Positions 1-6,362 of a stretch of 10,586 nucleotides of DNA are shown piece by piece. The translations under genes were made by a program, and so were the position numbers. The notes under the pieces are model-generated. The model did no database searches and was not told the DNA's origin. It worked only from the letters and a program-made list of their open reading frames with translations. The stretch is taken from assembly GCA_964509505.1 (NCBI GenBank), contig CAZDYP010000177.1, positions 1 to 10,586 on the forward strand. Reading direction: 5' to 3'. The DNA is from CAZDYP01 sp964509505 (GTDB lineage Bacteria; Chloroflexota; Anaerolineae; JACRMK01). Positions within the stretch are counted from its first letter, which is position 1; every line of letters begins with the position of its first letter.

Positions 1-29
1 GTGCTACTTGACACCTGACATTTGGCGCT
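1..29. repeat. Degenerate heptanucleotide repeat at window edge
   Basis: The first 29 bases, just past the stop of the oxidoreductase gene, read on the plus strand as roughly TGACACC then TGACATT, with flanking units that keep the 7-bp spacing. Only three or four units are visible and the array may continue left of the window. It resembles the other 7-bp period tracts in this window. No gene is visible in it. Confidence 0.35.
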
Positions 30-1010
30 TCAACTAATTTCGACCACCTCACCTATCCGCGCCGATTCCGCCGCCGCGAGCGCCGTGCGTAACGCCGTGC
101 GAATTTGATCGGGTGTGGTGATGGGGTTCGTGTTCGTTTCGACGCAATCCACGAAATGCGCGACTTGTTTGGCAATCGGCGCGCTGAGGTCATCTTCGAT
201 GTGCTTGAGACCATGCTCGTCAATGATGAACGCATCGTGCGCGAGGTTGTGATACGCGGTGCCTTGCGTGCCGACGAGCATCGCAAAACGATACGCGTCG
301 CCTCGGCGCGGCAACGCATAGCTCAGTTCGCCAATCGCGGTCGTGTCATCTTGAAACTTGAGGATGAACTGATAGTAGTCGTGCATGTCCATCTCGGAGG
401 AGGCGCGCTGTTGCGTCTGCGCGTAGATTGAGCGCGGCGCTGCGCCGAACAACCACAACAACAAATCAATCGTGTGAATACCAAGATGCAAAAAGACCCC
501 GCCCGATTTTTGTGGGTCAATCTGCCAGCCTTGCCAGCCGCCCGGCCAGAAGTGTCCATGGTCGGCAGCGATGCGCGCCATCACCAGCTTGCCGAGGTCG
601 CCGCGCTCAATCACCGCTTTCAGCGTGCGATGGATGGGCTTGAAACGTTCCGTCTGTCCTGCCATCACCTTCACACCTGCTTGCGCGCACGCGTTGAGCA
701 ACGTCTCGCATTCGTTCAGCGTCATGGCAAAGGGCTTCTCGACGTGGATGTGTTTGGCTGCTCGCGCGGCAGCGACGCCAATCTCGACGTGCGTTGCGCT
801 CGTCGTGCAGATGTCCACGAGGTCGCCTAAACCGATGACCTCACGATAATCCATCGCCCATGGCACACCGCCTGCTAATGCCGCCAGACGTTGCGCGCGC
901 AACGCATCCACATCGGCGACGGCGACAACCCGCGCGTTCTTCAGTTGCAAATACCCTTTGAGGTGTTGCTCGGCGATGAACCCCGCGCCGACGAGGACAA
1001 CTTTAACCAT
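30..1010 (-). CDS. Gfo/Idh/MocA-family NAD(P)-dependent oxidoreductase
   Basis: The product is about 326 residues, normal for the family. These cytosolic enzymes oxidise or reduce sugars, inositols and related polyols with NAD(P). The N-terminal Rossmann fold shows GAGFIA at residues 8-13. The conserved EKP motif is at about 91-93 in HVEKPFA, where the lysine normally takes part in catalysis. The C-terminal domain has the GGVFLHLGIHTIDLLLWLFG block, whose histidine and aspartate (about 179 and 182) match the usual HxxD. I chose the ATG at 1010 because GGAG lies 5 bases upstream and the Rossmann strand follows at once. An in-frame TTG at 1043 overlaps the upstream stop and is a less likely start. 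It is the last visible gene of the IclR-headed operon, 29 bp after the transpeptidase-like gene. The family is certain. The substrate cannot be read from the sequence. Confidence 0.9.
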   Translation of the reverse strand: MVKVVLVGAGFIAEQHLKGYLQLKNARVVAVADVDALRAQRLAALAGGVPWAMDYREVIGLGDLVDICTTSATHVEIGVAAARAAKHIHVEKPFAMTLNECETLLNACAQAGVKVMAGQTERFKPIHRTLKAVIERGDLGKLVMARIAADHGHFWPGGWQGWQIDPQKSGGVFLHLGIHTIDLLLWLFGAAPRSIYAQTQQRASSEMDMHDYYQFILKFQDDTTAIGELSYALPRRGDAYRFAMLVGTQGTAYHNLAHDAFIIDEHGLKHIEDDLSAPIAKQVAHFVDCVETNTNPITTPDQIRTALRTALAAAESARIGEVVEIS

Positions 1011-1039
1011 GCCATCTCCAAAATGATTCTGCTTAATTT

Positions 1040-2656
1040 TCAAAACGCCAACGCATACCCATCACGTCGCGGATCTGCACCGCCTAACCACACTTGCGTC
1101 TCTGCATCACGCATCAACCCTTGTCCACCACCCACCGCATACGACCAAGCTGCTAACGCATTGACCTCATGCCCACGTTGCGTCAATTCCGCGCGCACTG
1201 TCGGCGCAATGCGCGCCTCCAGATCCACCCCACGCCCACGCGCGATGCGCACACGCGGCATTTCAATCGCCTCTTGAATGTTCATATCGAACACCAGCAA
1301 ATTCAACATCATCTGTGCCGTCGTCTGCAAAATGCCATAACCGCCCGGCGTGCCAATCGAAATGTGAAACTCGCCGTTGTGATAAATCTGCGAGGGCGAC
1401 ATGTTCGTCGGCGGACGATAGCCCGGGCGCAAATACTGCGGGCTTGTAGGATCGAGGTCAGCCCACAAGTCCATGCTGTTGAGCGTGATGCCCGTGCCAG
1501 TGGGAATGAACGCCGCGCCGAAAAATGGACCGAGCGTTTGCGTGCAAGTCACGACATTGCCCTGCGCATCCGCAACCGCAAAGTGTGTCGTGTGTTCACG
1601 CATGAAGTCAGCAGGCGTGCCGGGGCGCAACTGTGCAGGCAACACATCTGAGCTGAAGCGTTCGCCACCTGTCACCGCCGCCGCCTTTGAATTGATGCGT
1701 TGACGTTGCTGTGCTGCATACGCCTTGGATAGCAACCCTTGCAACGGCACCTCAGTTTGATAGCCATATGCCACACGGTCAGCATTCGCCAGCTTGATCG
1801 CTTCGATGAGGTGATGCAAATATTCCGCCGAGTTGTGCCCCCAGCCCACGAGGTCATCGTTTTCCAAAATGTTAAGCGTTGCCAGAATTTGCCAAGCGGG
1901 AAATGGCAACGGCGCCGTTGCCAGTTCGTAACCTTTGAATGACATGGTAATGGGCTTGCACCATGTCGGCGACCAACTCGCCAGATCCGCTTCACTCAAC
2001 CAGCCCCCGGACTCTTGCACGGCTTTGCCAATCGCTTTGGCAATGGGGCCACGATAGAAAGCATCTATGCCACCTTCAGCCACCACCCGAAATGTTTGCG
2101 CCAAATCTTTCTGCACCAGCAAGCGGCCAGGTTTGGCATTGTTCAGGAACACGGCTTGAGCCGTTGGCGAGTTCATCAGAATCGTGCGCGCGGCTTCGAT
2201 GAACTCGCAATTTTTCCACGTGAACGGCGAACCTTCGTCTGCCAAACGAATCGCATGAGCAAACAATTTTTCACGCGGCATGGTGCCAAAACGTCCGTGC
2301 AGCGTCAACCAACCTGCACAGTTACCGGGCACGATACACGCCTTCGCACCATGCGATAAATCGGCAGGCGTCATCTGCGTAGGGTCAGCGGCTTGCGGCA
2401 CACGTCCGACAAAATCCAAGATGTGTCGCTCGCGCTTCTGTGCATCATAGATGAGCATGACGCCAATGCCGCCAATCGAAGACATGTATGGCTCGACGAC
2501 AGTGATCGTGCTGCCAATGGCCACGGCGGCATCCATCGCGTTGCCGCCTTCCATCAAAACCTTGAGTCCAGCGAGCGAGGCTTGGGCATGTGCCGAAGCC
2601 ACCACGCCATGTTGTCCCATGATGACGGGACGATATGAATTACGATGCGGGGGCAT
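1040..2656 (-). CDS. Gamma-glutamyltranspeptidase-family (Ntn) hydrolase
   Basis: The product is about 538 residues. The family consists of proenzymes that cut themselves in front of a threonine, giving two subunits that hydrolyse or transfer gamma-glutamyl groups or related acyl amides. The small-subunit start is HTTHFAVADAQGN, with the presumed nucleophile Thr356, followed by VVTCTQTLG and a GTPGGYGI block late in the protein (GSPGG in classical enzymes). The N-terminal GGNAMDAAVA motif is also typical. Several binding-site segments diverge: the usual PSSGG loop reads PLPFPAWQ, the SSM pair reads PPTNMSP, and the LDFRE-like region reads LDFVGRVP. I see no signal peptide, whereas classical enzymes are usually periplasmic or secreted. 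The ATG at 2656 is preceded by AAAAGGAG at 4-base spacing. A longer frame would overlap the upstream gene. Family is sure; true glutathione activity is doubtful. Confidence 0.88.
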   Translation of the reverse strand: MPPHRNSYRPVIMGQHGVVASAHAQASLAGLKVLMEGGNAMDAAVAIGSTITVVEPYMSSIGGIGVMLIYDAQKRERHILDFVGRVPQAADPTQMTPADLSHGAKACIVPGNCAGWLTLHGRFGTMPREKLFAHAIRLADEGSPFTWKNCEFIEAARTILMNSPTAQAVFLNNAKPGRLLVQKDLAQTFRVVAEGGIDAFYRGPIAKAIGKAVQESGGWLSEADLASWSPTWCKPITMSFKGYELATAPLPFPAWQILATLNILENDDLVGWGHNSAEYLHHLIEAIKLANADRVAYGYQTEVPLQGLLSKAYAAQQRQRINSKAAAVTGGERFSSDVLPAQLRPGTPADFMREHTTHFAVADAQGNVVTCTQTLGPFFGAAFIPTGTGITLNSMDLWADLDPTSPQYLRPGYRPPTNMSPSQIYHNGEFHISIGTPGGYGILQTTAQMMLNLLVFDMNIQEAIEMPRVRIARGRGVDLEARIAPTVRAELTQRGHEVNALAAWSYAVGGGQGLMRDAETQVWLGGADPRRDGYALAF

Positions 2657-2666
2657 ATGACTCCTT

Positions 2667-3875
2667 TTATATCTCATCCACAGCAATCAACGGAATCTCC
2701 ACGTCCGCCGTTGCGTTCTGCACCGCATCCATCACCTTGAAACCGCTGCCCGTAAGGATACACACGACGAGCTCATCGCCGCGCAAGCGTCCTTCCATGC
2801 GATCCAGCTGCACGGCCGCAGCGGTGATGGCGGCGGCGGGTTCGACAAACAGACCTTCAGCTGAGGCGAGCTCGCGTTGCACACGATAGGTATTTGCGTC
2901 AGGCACTGCCATCGCCCAACCATTCGATTGGCGGATCGCGCGTAACGCAAGGTTGCCATCGGGCGGCGCGGCGAGCTGCAAACCCGACACGGTGCCTCGA
3001 CACGCATCCAATGGGCGTAACTCACGTTGCTCGCGCCACGCATCCACGACGGCGGCGCAACCCTCGCCTTGTGCGGCAACCATCTTGGGTAAGTGGTTAT
3101 TAGCAATTAGAGATTGGCGCTGCCATTCGGTAAAACCTTTCCACGTCGCTTGCAACAAGCCGCCACCGCCGACAGGCACATAGACGACATCGGGCGCGCG
3201 TCCGAGCTGTTCGCAGATTTCATACGCGAGCGTCTTCACACCCTCCATGCCGAATGGGTTGAACTTGCTGGCCGTCACCATCATCATCCAATGGTTGCGC
3301 TCACACAGTTGACGCACGTTTTCAAAGGTAGCTTGCTCGGCTTCGGGACTGACGCCTAACCCGCGCACCGCACGCACACGGGGCCCATACATCAGAATTT
3401 GCGCGATCTTCGCGCGCGCTGCTTTTTCGATGACGAATAGATGCCCTTGCAAACCTGCACGCACACCATACGCCGACAATGCCGCGCCTGCGTTGCCCGA
3501 GGAGGTCGCCGCCCAGGCCGTCTTGCCAAGTTCTTTCGCGCGCGCCATGCTCACGGCGGCGATGCGGTCTTTGTACGAGCCGGTGGGCATCATCCCTTCG
3601 ACTTTGAAACGCAAGTCAGTCACACCCCAACGTTTGCCAAGTTGTGCGCTCTCCACCAATGGGGTTTCGGTTTCGCCAAGACTCACAATGTGTTGGCGTG
3701 AACGAATCGGCAACCAATCGAAGTAACGCCACACGCCCCGCCCGTTGAGTTCGTGCGTTGTGAGGTGGTCATAGACTACGCTCAGCGTGCCGCCACAGGA
3801 AGGGCAATGGGTGACATCACCATCGTCCAGCAGGTGCGCGCATGAGACGCATTGCAAATGAAATTTATCAAACAT
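2667..3875 (-). CDS. Threonine-synthase-like PLP-dependent enzyme
   Basis: The product is 402 residues of the fold-type II PLP family. Residues 9-27 carry two CxxC/CPSC pairs (Cys9, Cys12, Cys24, Cys27), the zinc-ribbon-like head seen in many threonine synthase paralogues. The PLP lysine is Lys102 in PTGSYKDR. The phosphate-binding serine and glycine segments are SSGNAG at 125-130 and VPVGGGG at 233-239. EGLFVEPAAA at about 340-349 and TGSGFK at 375-380 complete the pattern. VPVGGGG is closer to threonine/serine dehydratases than to genuine threonine synthases, and TGSGFK replaces the usual TGHGLK, so a paralogue such as an ammonia-lyase or beta-replacement enzyme is as likely as a biosynthetic enzyme. 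It starts 11 bp after iclR and has no clear ribosome binding site, suggesting translational coupling. An internal 28-bp heptad tract encodes residues near 252-262. Confidence 0.85.
   Translation of the reverse strand: MFDKFHLQCVSCAHLLDDGDVTHCPSCGGTLSVVYDHLTTHELNGRGVWRYFDWLPIRSRQHIVSLGETETPLVESAQLGKRWGVTDLRFKVEGMMPTGSYKDRIAAVSMARAKELGKTAWAATSSGNAGAALSAYGVRAGLQGHLFVIEKAARAKIAQILMYGPRVRAVRGLGVSPEAEQATFENVRQLCERNHWMMMVTASKFNPFGMEGVKTLAYEICEQLGRAPDVVYVPVGGGGLLQATWKGFTEWQRQSLIANNHLPKMVAAQGEGCAAVVDAWREQRELRPLDACRGTVSGLQLAAPPDGNLALRAIRQSNGWAMAVPDANTYRVQRELASAEGLFVEPAAAITAAAVQLDRMEGRLRGDELVVCILTGSGFKVMDAVQNATADVEIPLIAVDEI
3092..3119. repeat. Heptad repeat tract inside the PLP-enzyme gene
   Basis: Four 7-bp units follow the pattern ATTRGNG (for example ATTAGAG and ATTGGCG), with the first unit degenerate. 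The unit is nearly the same as the ATTGGAG unit of the array at 9504-9559. The tract is read through in frame and encodes the QSLIANNH stretch between the glycine loop and the C-terminal part of the PLP enzyme. This is a likely surface loop. Confidence 0.4.
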
Positions 3876-3886
3876 GGCGAGAGAGG

Positions 3887-4666
3887 TTACTGTTCATATC
3901 CCAACGCCTGTGACATGCGCGCCGCTATCGCCATCACCTGCGCCGCCCTGCGCTCGACGGCATCGTCAGGCAAGCGATGTTTCGGCGCGGTGATGCTGAC
4001 GGCGGCAATCACGTTGCCTGTGTGGTCACGGATCGGCGCGCCAATGCAGCGGATGTCTAAATGATCTTCCTCATCGTCAAACGCAAAACCGCACTGATGA
4101 ATTTGCGCCAACTGCGCCTTGAGCGTCTTGAGAGTGGTGATCGTGTTAGGCGTATGAGCGCGCAGGCGTTGTCCCTTGAGCAAGCGCGTCTGTTCAGGCA
4201 GCGGCAAGTAAGCGAGTAGTACTTTACCCAAGGCTGTGCAATGCAAGTCAAGCGGCTCACCCGCGCTTACCGCTACACGCACGCGCGACGTGCCTGCCAT
4301 GCTTTCGAGATAGAGCGCCTCATTGCCATCCAGTACGCCAAGATTTGCAGTCTCGCCCGAGGTTTGCGTGAGCTCGACCAGCAAGGGATGAAGCGTCTGC
4401 TTGAGGTTGAAATGCGCCAGCGTCGCGCTGCCCAAACGATAGAGCTTCATCGTCACGCTGTATTTGTTGGTGCCGTCCAAGAGGCGCACGTAGCCCGTCT
4501 GTTCGAGCGTCGCCACGATGTTGAAGACTGACGATTTAGGAGCCGTGAGTCGGCGGCTGAGCTCGGCAATGCTCAAGCCTTGCGGTTCGTTGGACAATAA
4601 TTCGAGTGTACGCAACGAACGCTCTAGCATGGGAATCCGATAACGCTGTTTGGTGGCGGCAGGCAT
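3887..4666 (-). CDS. IclR-family transcriptional regulator
   Basis: The product is 259 residues, normal for the family. A winged helix-turn-helix covers about 13-75 (MLERSLRTLELLS, LSIAELSRRL, SSVFNIVATLEQTGYV). The IclR effector-binding domain follows from about 80 to 255, with the typical HCTALGKVLLAYLP and CGFAFDDEE segments and IGAPIRDHTGNVIAAVSI. IclR proteins are dimers or tetramers that usually repress or activate a neighbouring catabolic operon in response to a small molecule bound by the C-terminal domain. Here the gene is first in the operon, directly behind a consensus promoter with a palindrome at the transcription start, so autoregulation is likely. The ATG at 4666 has AGGA about 9 bases upstream. 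The effector is unknown but is presumably a substrate of the downstream PLP, transpeptidase-like and oxidoreductase enzymes. Confidence 0.93.
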   Translation of the reverse strand: MPAATKQRYRIPMLERSLRTLELLSNEPQGLSIAELSRRLTAPKSSVFNIVATLEQTGYVRLLDGTNKYSVTMKLYRLGSATLAHFNLKQTLHPLLVELTQTSGETANLGVLDGNEALYLESMAGTSRVRVAVSAGEPLDLHCTALGKVLLAYLPLPEQTRLLKGQRLRAHTPNTITTLKTLKAQLAQIHQCGFAFDDEEDHLDIRCIGAPIRDHTGNVIAAVSITAPKHRLPDDAVERRAAQVMAIAARMSQALGYEQ

Positions 4667-4689
4667 AGCATCACGTCCTCATCGTACAT

Positions 4690-4705
4690 CCAGCCTTGTG
4701 GCTGG
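4690..4705 (-). other. Leader hairpin upstream of the IclR gene
   Basis: A perfect 6-bp stem CCAGCC/GGCTGG closes a 4-base loop. It lies between the predicted transcription start and the ribosome binding site of the iclR-like gene, so it would form in the leader RNA. It could also be a protein-binding palindrome. No function is shown. Confidence 0.4.
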
Positions 4706-4719
4706 GCATTGATAATAGT

Positions 4720-4730
4720 GAACGATGTTC
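4720..4730. promoter_or_regulatory. Candidate IclR operator palindrome
   Basis: GAAC-GAT-GTTC is an inverted repeat starting 3 bases downstream of the -10 box, over the expected transcription start. IclR-family operators are commonly short palindromes with GAA/TTC half-sites. Its position fits repression of the operon by the regulator that the operon encodes first. Assignment is by position and symmetry only. Confidence 0.4.
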
Positions 4731-4733
4731 GGG

Positions 4734-4761
4734 ATTATAAACGCATGGCGGCAGGTGTCAA
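4734..4761 (-). promoter_or_regulatory. Consensus sigma-70 promoter of the IclR operon
   Basis: On the minus strand, a perfect TTGACA (-35, 4761-4756) and a perfect TATAAT (-10, 4739-4734) are separated by 16 bp. Transcription should start near 4726-4728, giving a leader of about 60 bases before the iclR-like ATG. A promoter this close to consensus is likely strong and so probably kept in check by a repressor. Confidence 0.8.
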
Positions 4762-4776
4762 GCGTCGCACACACAC

Positions 4777-4809
4777 ACGGCTTGGAGCATATTCAACACT
4801 CCAAGCCGT
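4777..4809. terminator. Perfect 11-bp inverted repeat, probable terminator or insulator
   Basis: ACGGCTTGGAG and its exact complement CTCCAAGCCGT enclose an 11-base loop. It sits 15 bp upstream of the -35 box of the IclR operon and downstream of the hydrolase gene. A hairpin here would end leftward transcripts arriving from the middle block. The flank after the stem on the minus strand is GTGTGTGT rather than a run of T, and on the plus strand it is TTTCTC, so intrinsic termination is not textbook. Confidence 0.45.
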
Positions 4810-5001
4810 TTCTCGTGTCCACGTCTCTTCGGTGACTCGTCCGCTCATGTCAAGAAACATGCGTCGGCGCAGAGAGCACATTCTCGACCTTGTTTATCGC
4901 GCGGGCGGCGTTAGCGAACGCCACCTCGTCTCCTCGTCATTCCATGTCCTCATTGACCCATTGATCCGTTCCCTCATACACTGGTTGCCGCCTCGCCTCA
5001 T
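4810..5001. other. Intergenic region downstream of the hydrolase gene
   Basis: No convincing gene is present. A perfect 6-bp stem GGCGTT/AACGCC with AGCG loop lies at 4907-4922. The part from about 4925 to 4980 is rich in TCNTC/CCATT-like words with a weak 7-bp rhythm, possibly an eroded member of the heptad repeats. A plus-strand frame from 4849 gives a basic helix-like peptide but has no ribosome binding site. Confidence 0.4.
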
Positions 5002-6309
5002 TCACTGCAACGCGCGGCGCAGGAAGGTTGTCACTTTGTCGAGCATATCGAGCTCGGCAGGCGTAGGCGGCGAGAGTTGCAAGTAATGTTCGTAAGGGAA
5101 GGTGAACAAGTCGTGCGGGATGTTGCGCGCGGTCAGCGCTTTTGAGAGATGGGGTGTTTGCTCGAAAGGCACGATCTTATCTTGTACGCCGTGCATGATG
5201 GCGATAGGAATGCGTGGCAAGGCGTCAACGTGATACGCGACAGAGTAGCGCACATACATTGCGGGATTCGTGTTGGGGCGCCCCAAGCCAATTAGCGCGT
5301 ACTCGACAAGCTCTTGAATCTCTTTCGGTTCGAGATGCAGCGCGCCCTCCTCGAAGCGTTGGCGCAACAGGAAGATGTCGCTCACGCCGCCCACTGTCAC
5401 AATCGCCTGTAAGTCGTGGTTGAGCTGCGCGAGTCGCCACACATGAATCGAGGTGAGGCTGCCCGTGAGGATGCCAAGTTTGTTTACGTTGCCTTTTTGT
5501 GAGAGCTGACGTGTTTTGATGTGCGCCAGCAACTTAATCAGGTCGTCAGTGTCATCTTCGAGGTAGAGTCCGCGTTGCGGCGAGAACGTCACGACGACAA
5601 AGCCTTGCGCCGCCATCGTCGCGCTTAAGATGTCGTAGCTCAAGGTCGAGCAGGGATATGCCGAACATGGATACACCATCAACAACATCGGATACACGCC
5701 GTCGCGCAACGGCTCATAGACATACGATGCGGTCAGCACCTTGCCCGCACGCACGAAGGTGAAGCCACGACGACGCACCGCCATTGGTTGTGGCACTTCG
5801 GCGTGGGTGAAGGCGTCGTCGAAAAATGCAAGGGAGTTATCAGCAGATTGGGTGCGCGCGTCAACGCGTCGCAGCGTGAAATCGAGCGCGCTAGTGTGAT
5901 TGGCTTGAATCGCAACGCTTTGCTTGAAGCCTAACTGCGTTGGCATTTCATCCTGAAAGCCAACGCATATCGCCACAGGCACATACGCGCCTACGGGCAA
6001 CGTGAGCTGATAGTGTCCAGTCGCATCGCTCATCGTCGTAAAGACACGGCCATTGTGATCGGACACGATGACCATCGCGCGAGCGATACCACGCTGGTCA
6101 GCATAGATCGTTCCGCTCAATTGCCCCGTCGTGGCGGACACCGCTGGACGCCCCCACCATGACTCGGCGCGGTACCACAACACGTGACGCGCAAACGCCA
6201 CTTCAGGTTGCGCGGTGTTGGCAAGCCAGAATAAACCTGCGCTCAACACAATCAGCACGATGAAGACAATGCGACGATTGAACAGACGGCGAAAAATGAA
6301 CATGACCAT
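5002..6309 (-). CDS. Membrane-anchored alpha/beta hydrolase with N-terminal regulatory-like domain
   Basis: The product is 435 residues. RRLFNRR is followed by one hydrophobic segment (about 13-31), so it is probably anchored with the bulk outside the cytoplasm. Residues about 62-145 resemble the carboxypeptidase regulatory-like beta-sandwich (GQLSGTIYADQRGIARAMV, SDATGHYQLTLPVGAY). The rest looks like a dienelactone hydrolase or prolyl-oligopeptidase-type alpha/beta hydrolase. Likely catalytic residues are Ser284 (ILTGSLTS), Asp377 (HGVQDKIVPF) and His408 (PYEHYLQLS). The nucleophile elbow is unusual because the normal GxSxG reads TGSLT. Four closely spaced cysteine/tyrosine residues in VYPCSAYPCS follow the first strand. 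No good ribosome binding site is seen at the ATG at 6309 or at the second ATG (6303). A TATAAG just upstream would suit a short or leaderless transcript. The substrate is unknown. Confidence 0.75.
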   Translation of the reverse strand: MVMFIFRRLFNRRIVFIVLIVLSAGLFWLANTAQPEVAFARHVLWYRAESWWGRPAVSATTGQLSGTIYADQRGIARAMVIVSDHNGRVFTTMSDATGHYQLTLPVGAYVPVAICVGFQDEMPTQLGFKQSVAIQANHTSALDFTLRRVDARTQSADNSLAFFDDAFTHAEVPQPMAVRRRGFTFVRAGKVLTASYVYEPLRDGVYPMLLMVYPCSAYPCSTLSYDILSATMAAQGFVVVTFSPQRGLYLEDDTDDLIKLLAHIKTRQLSQKGNVNKLGILTGSLTSIHVWRLAQLNHDLQAIVTVGGVSDIFLLRQRFEEGALHLEPKEIQELVEYALIGLGRPNTNPAMYVRYSVAYHVDALPRIPIAIMHGVQDKIVPFEQTPHLSKALTARNIPHDLFTFPYEHYLQLSPPTPAELDMLDKVTTFLRRALQ

Positions 6310-6320
6310 CTTATACTATG

Positions 6321-6362
6321 CCGACGCCAGACGAGTGACAAGCGACCAATGACCAGCGACTA
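6321..6362. repeat. Heptad repeat between mutL and the hydrolase gene
   Basis: On the minus strand, six consecutive 7-bp units fit the pattern TNGTCNN (examples TGGTCAT, TGGTCGC, TTGTCAC), with GTC fixed at positions 3-5 of every unit. The first unit includes the mutL stop codon. The tract fills nearly the whole 50-bp gap between mutL and the hydrolase gene. Confidence 0.65.

Noticed and set aside
4751..4770. Similarity of the IclR promoter -35 region to the repeat at the left edge (TTGACACCTG)
   Set aside because: Ten shared bases are explained by a consensus -35 box, and no 7-bp period extends around it.
4849..4980. Plus-strand peptide MRRRREHILDLVYRAGG, reminiscent of a DeoR-type helix-turn-helix start
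   Set aside because: It has no ribosome binding site, no continuation resembling the family, and lies in an intergenic area with weak repeats. Chance resemblance is more likely.
6304..6315. TATAAG directly before the hydrolase start, as a leaderless promoter
   Set aside because: No matching -35 box was found, and the gene is probably co-transcribed with mutL.
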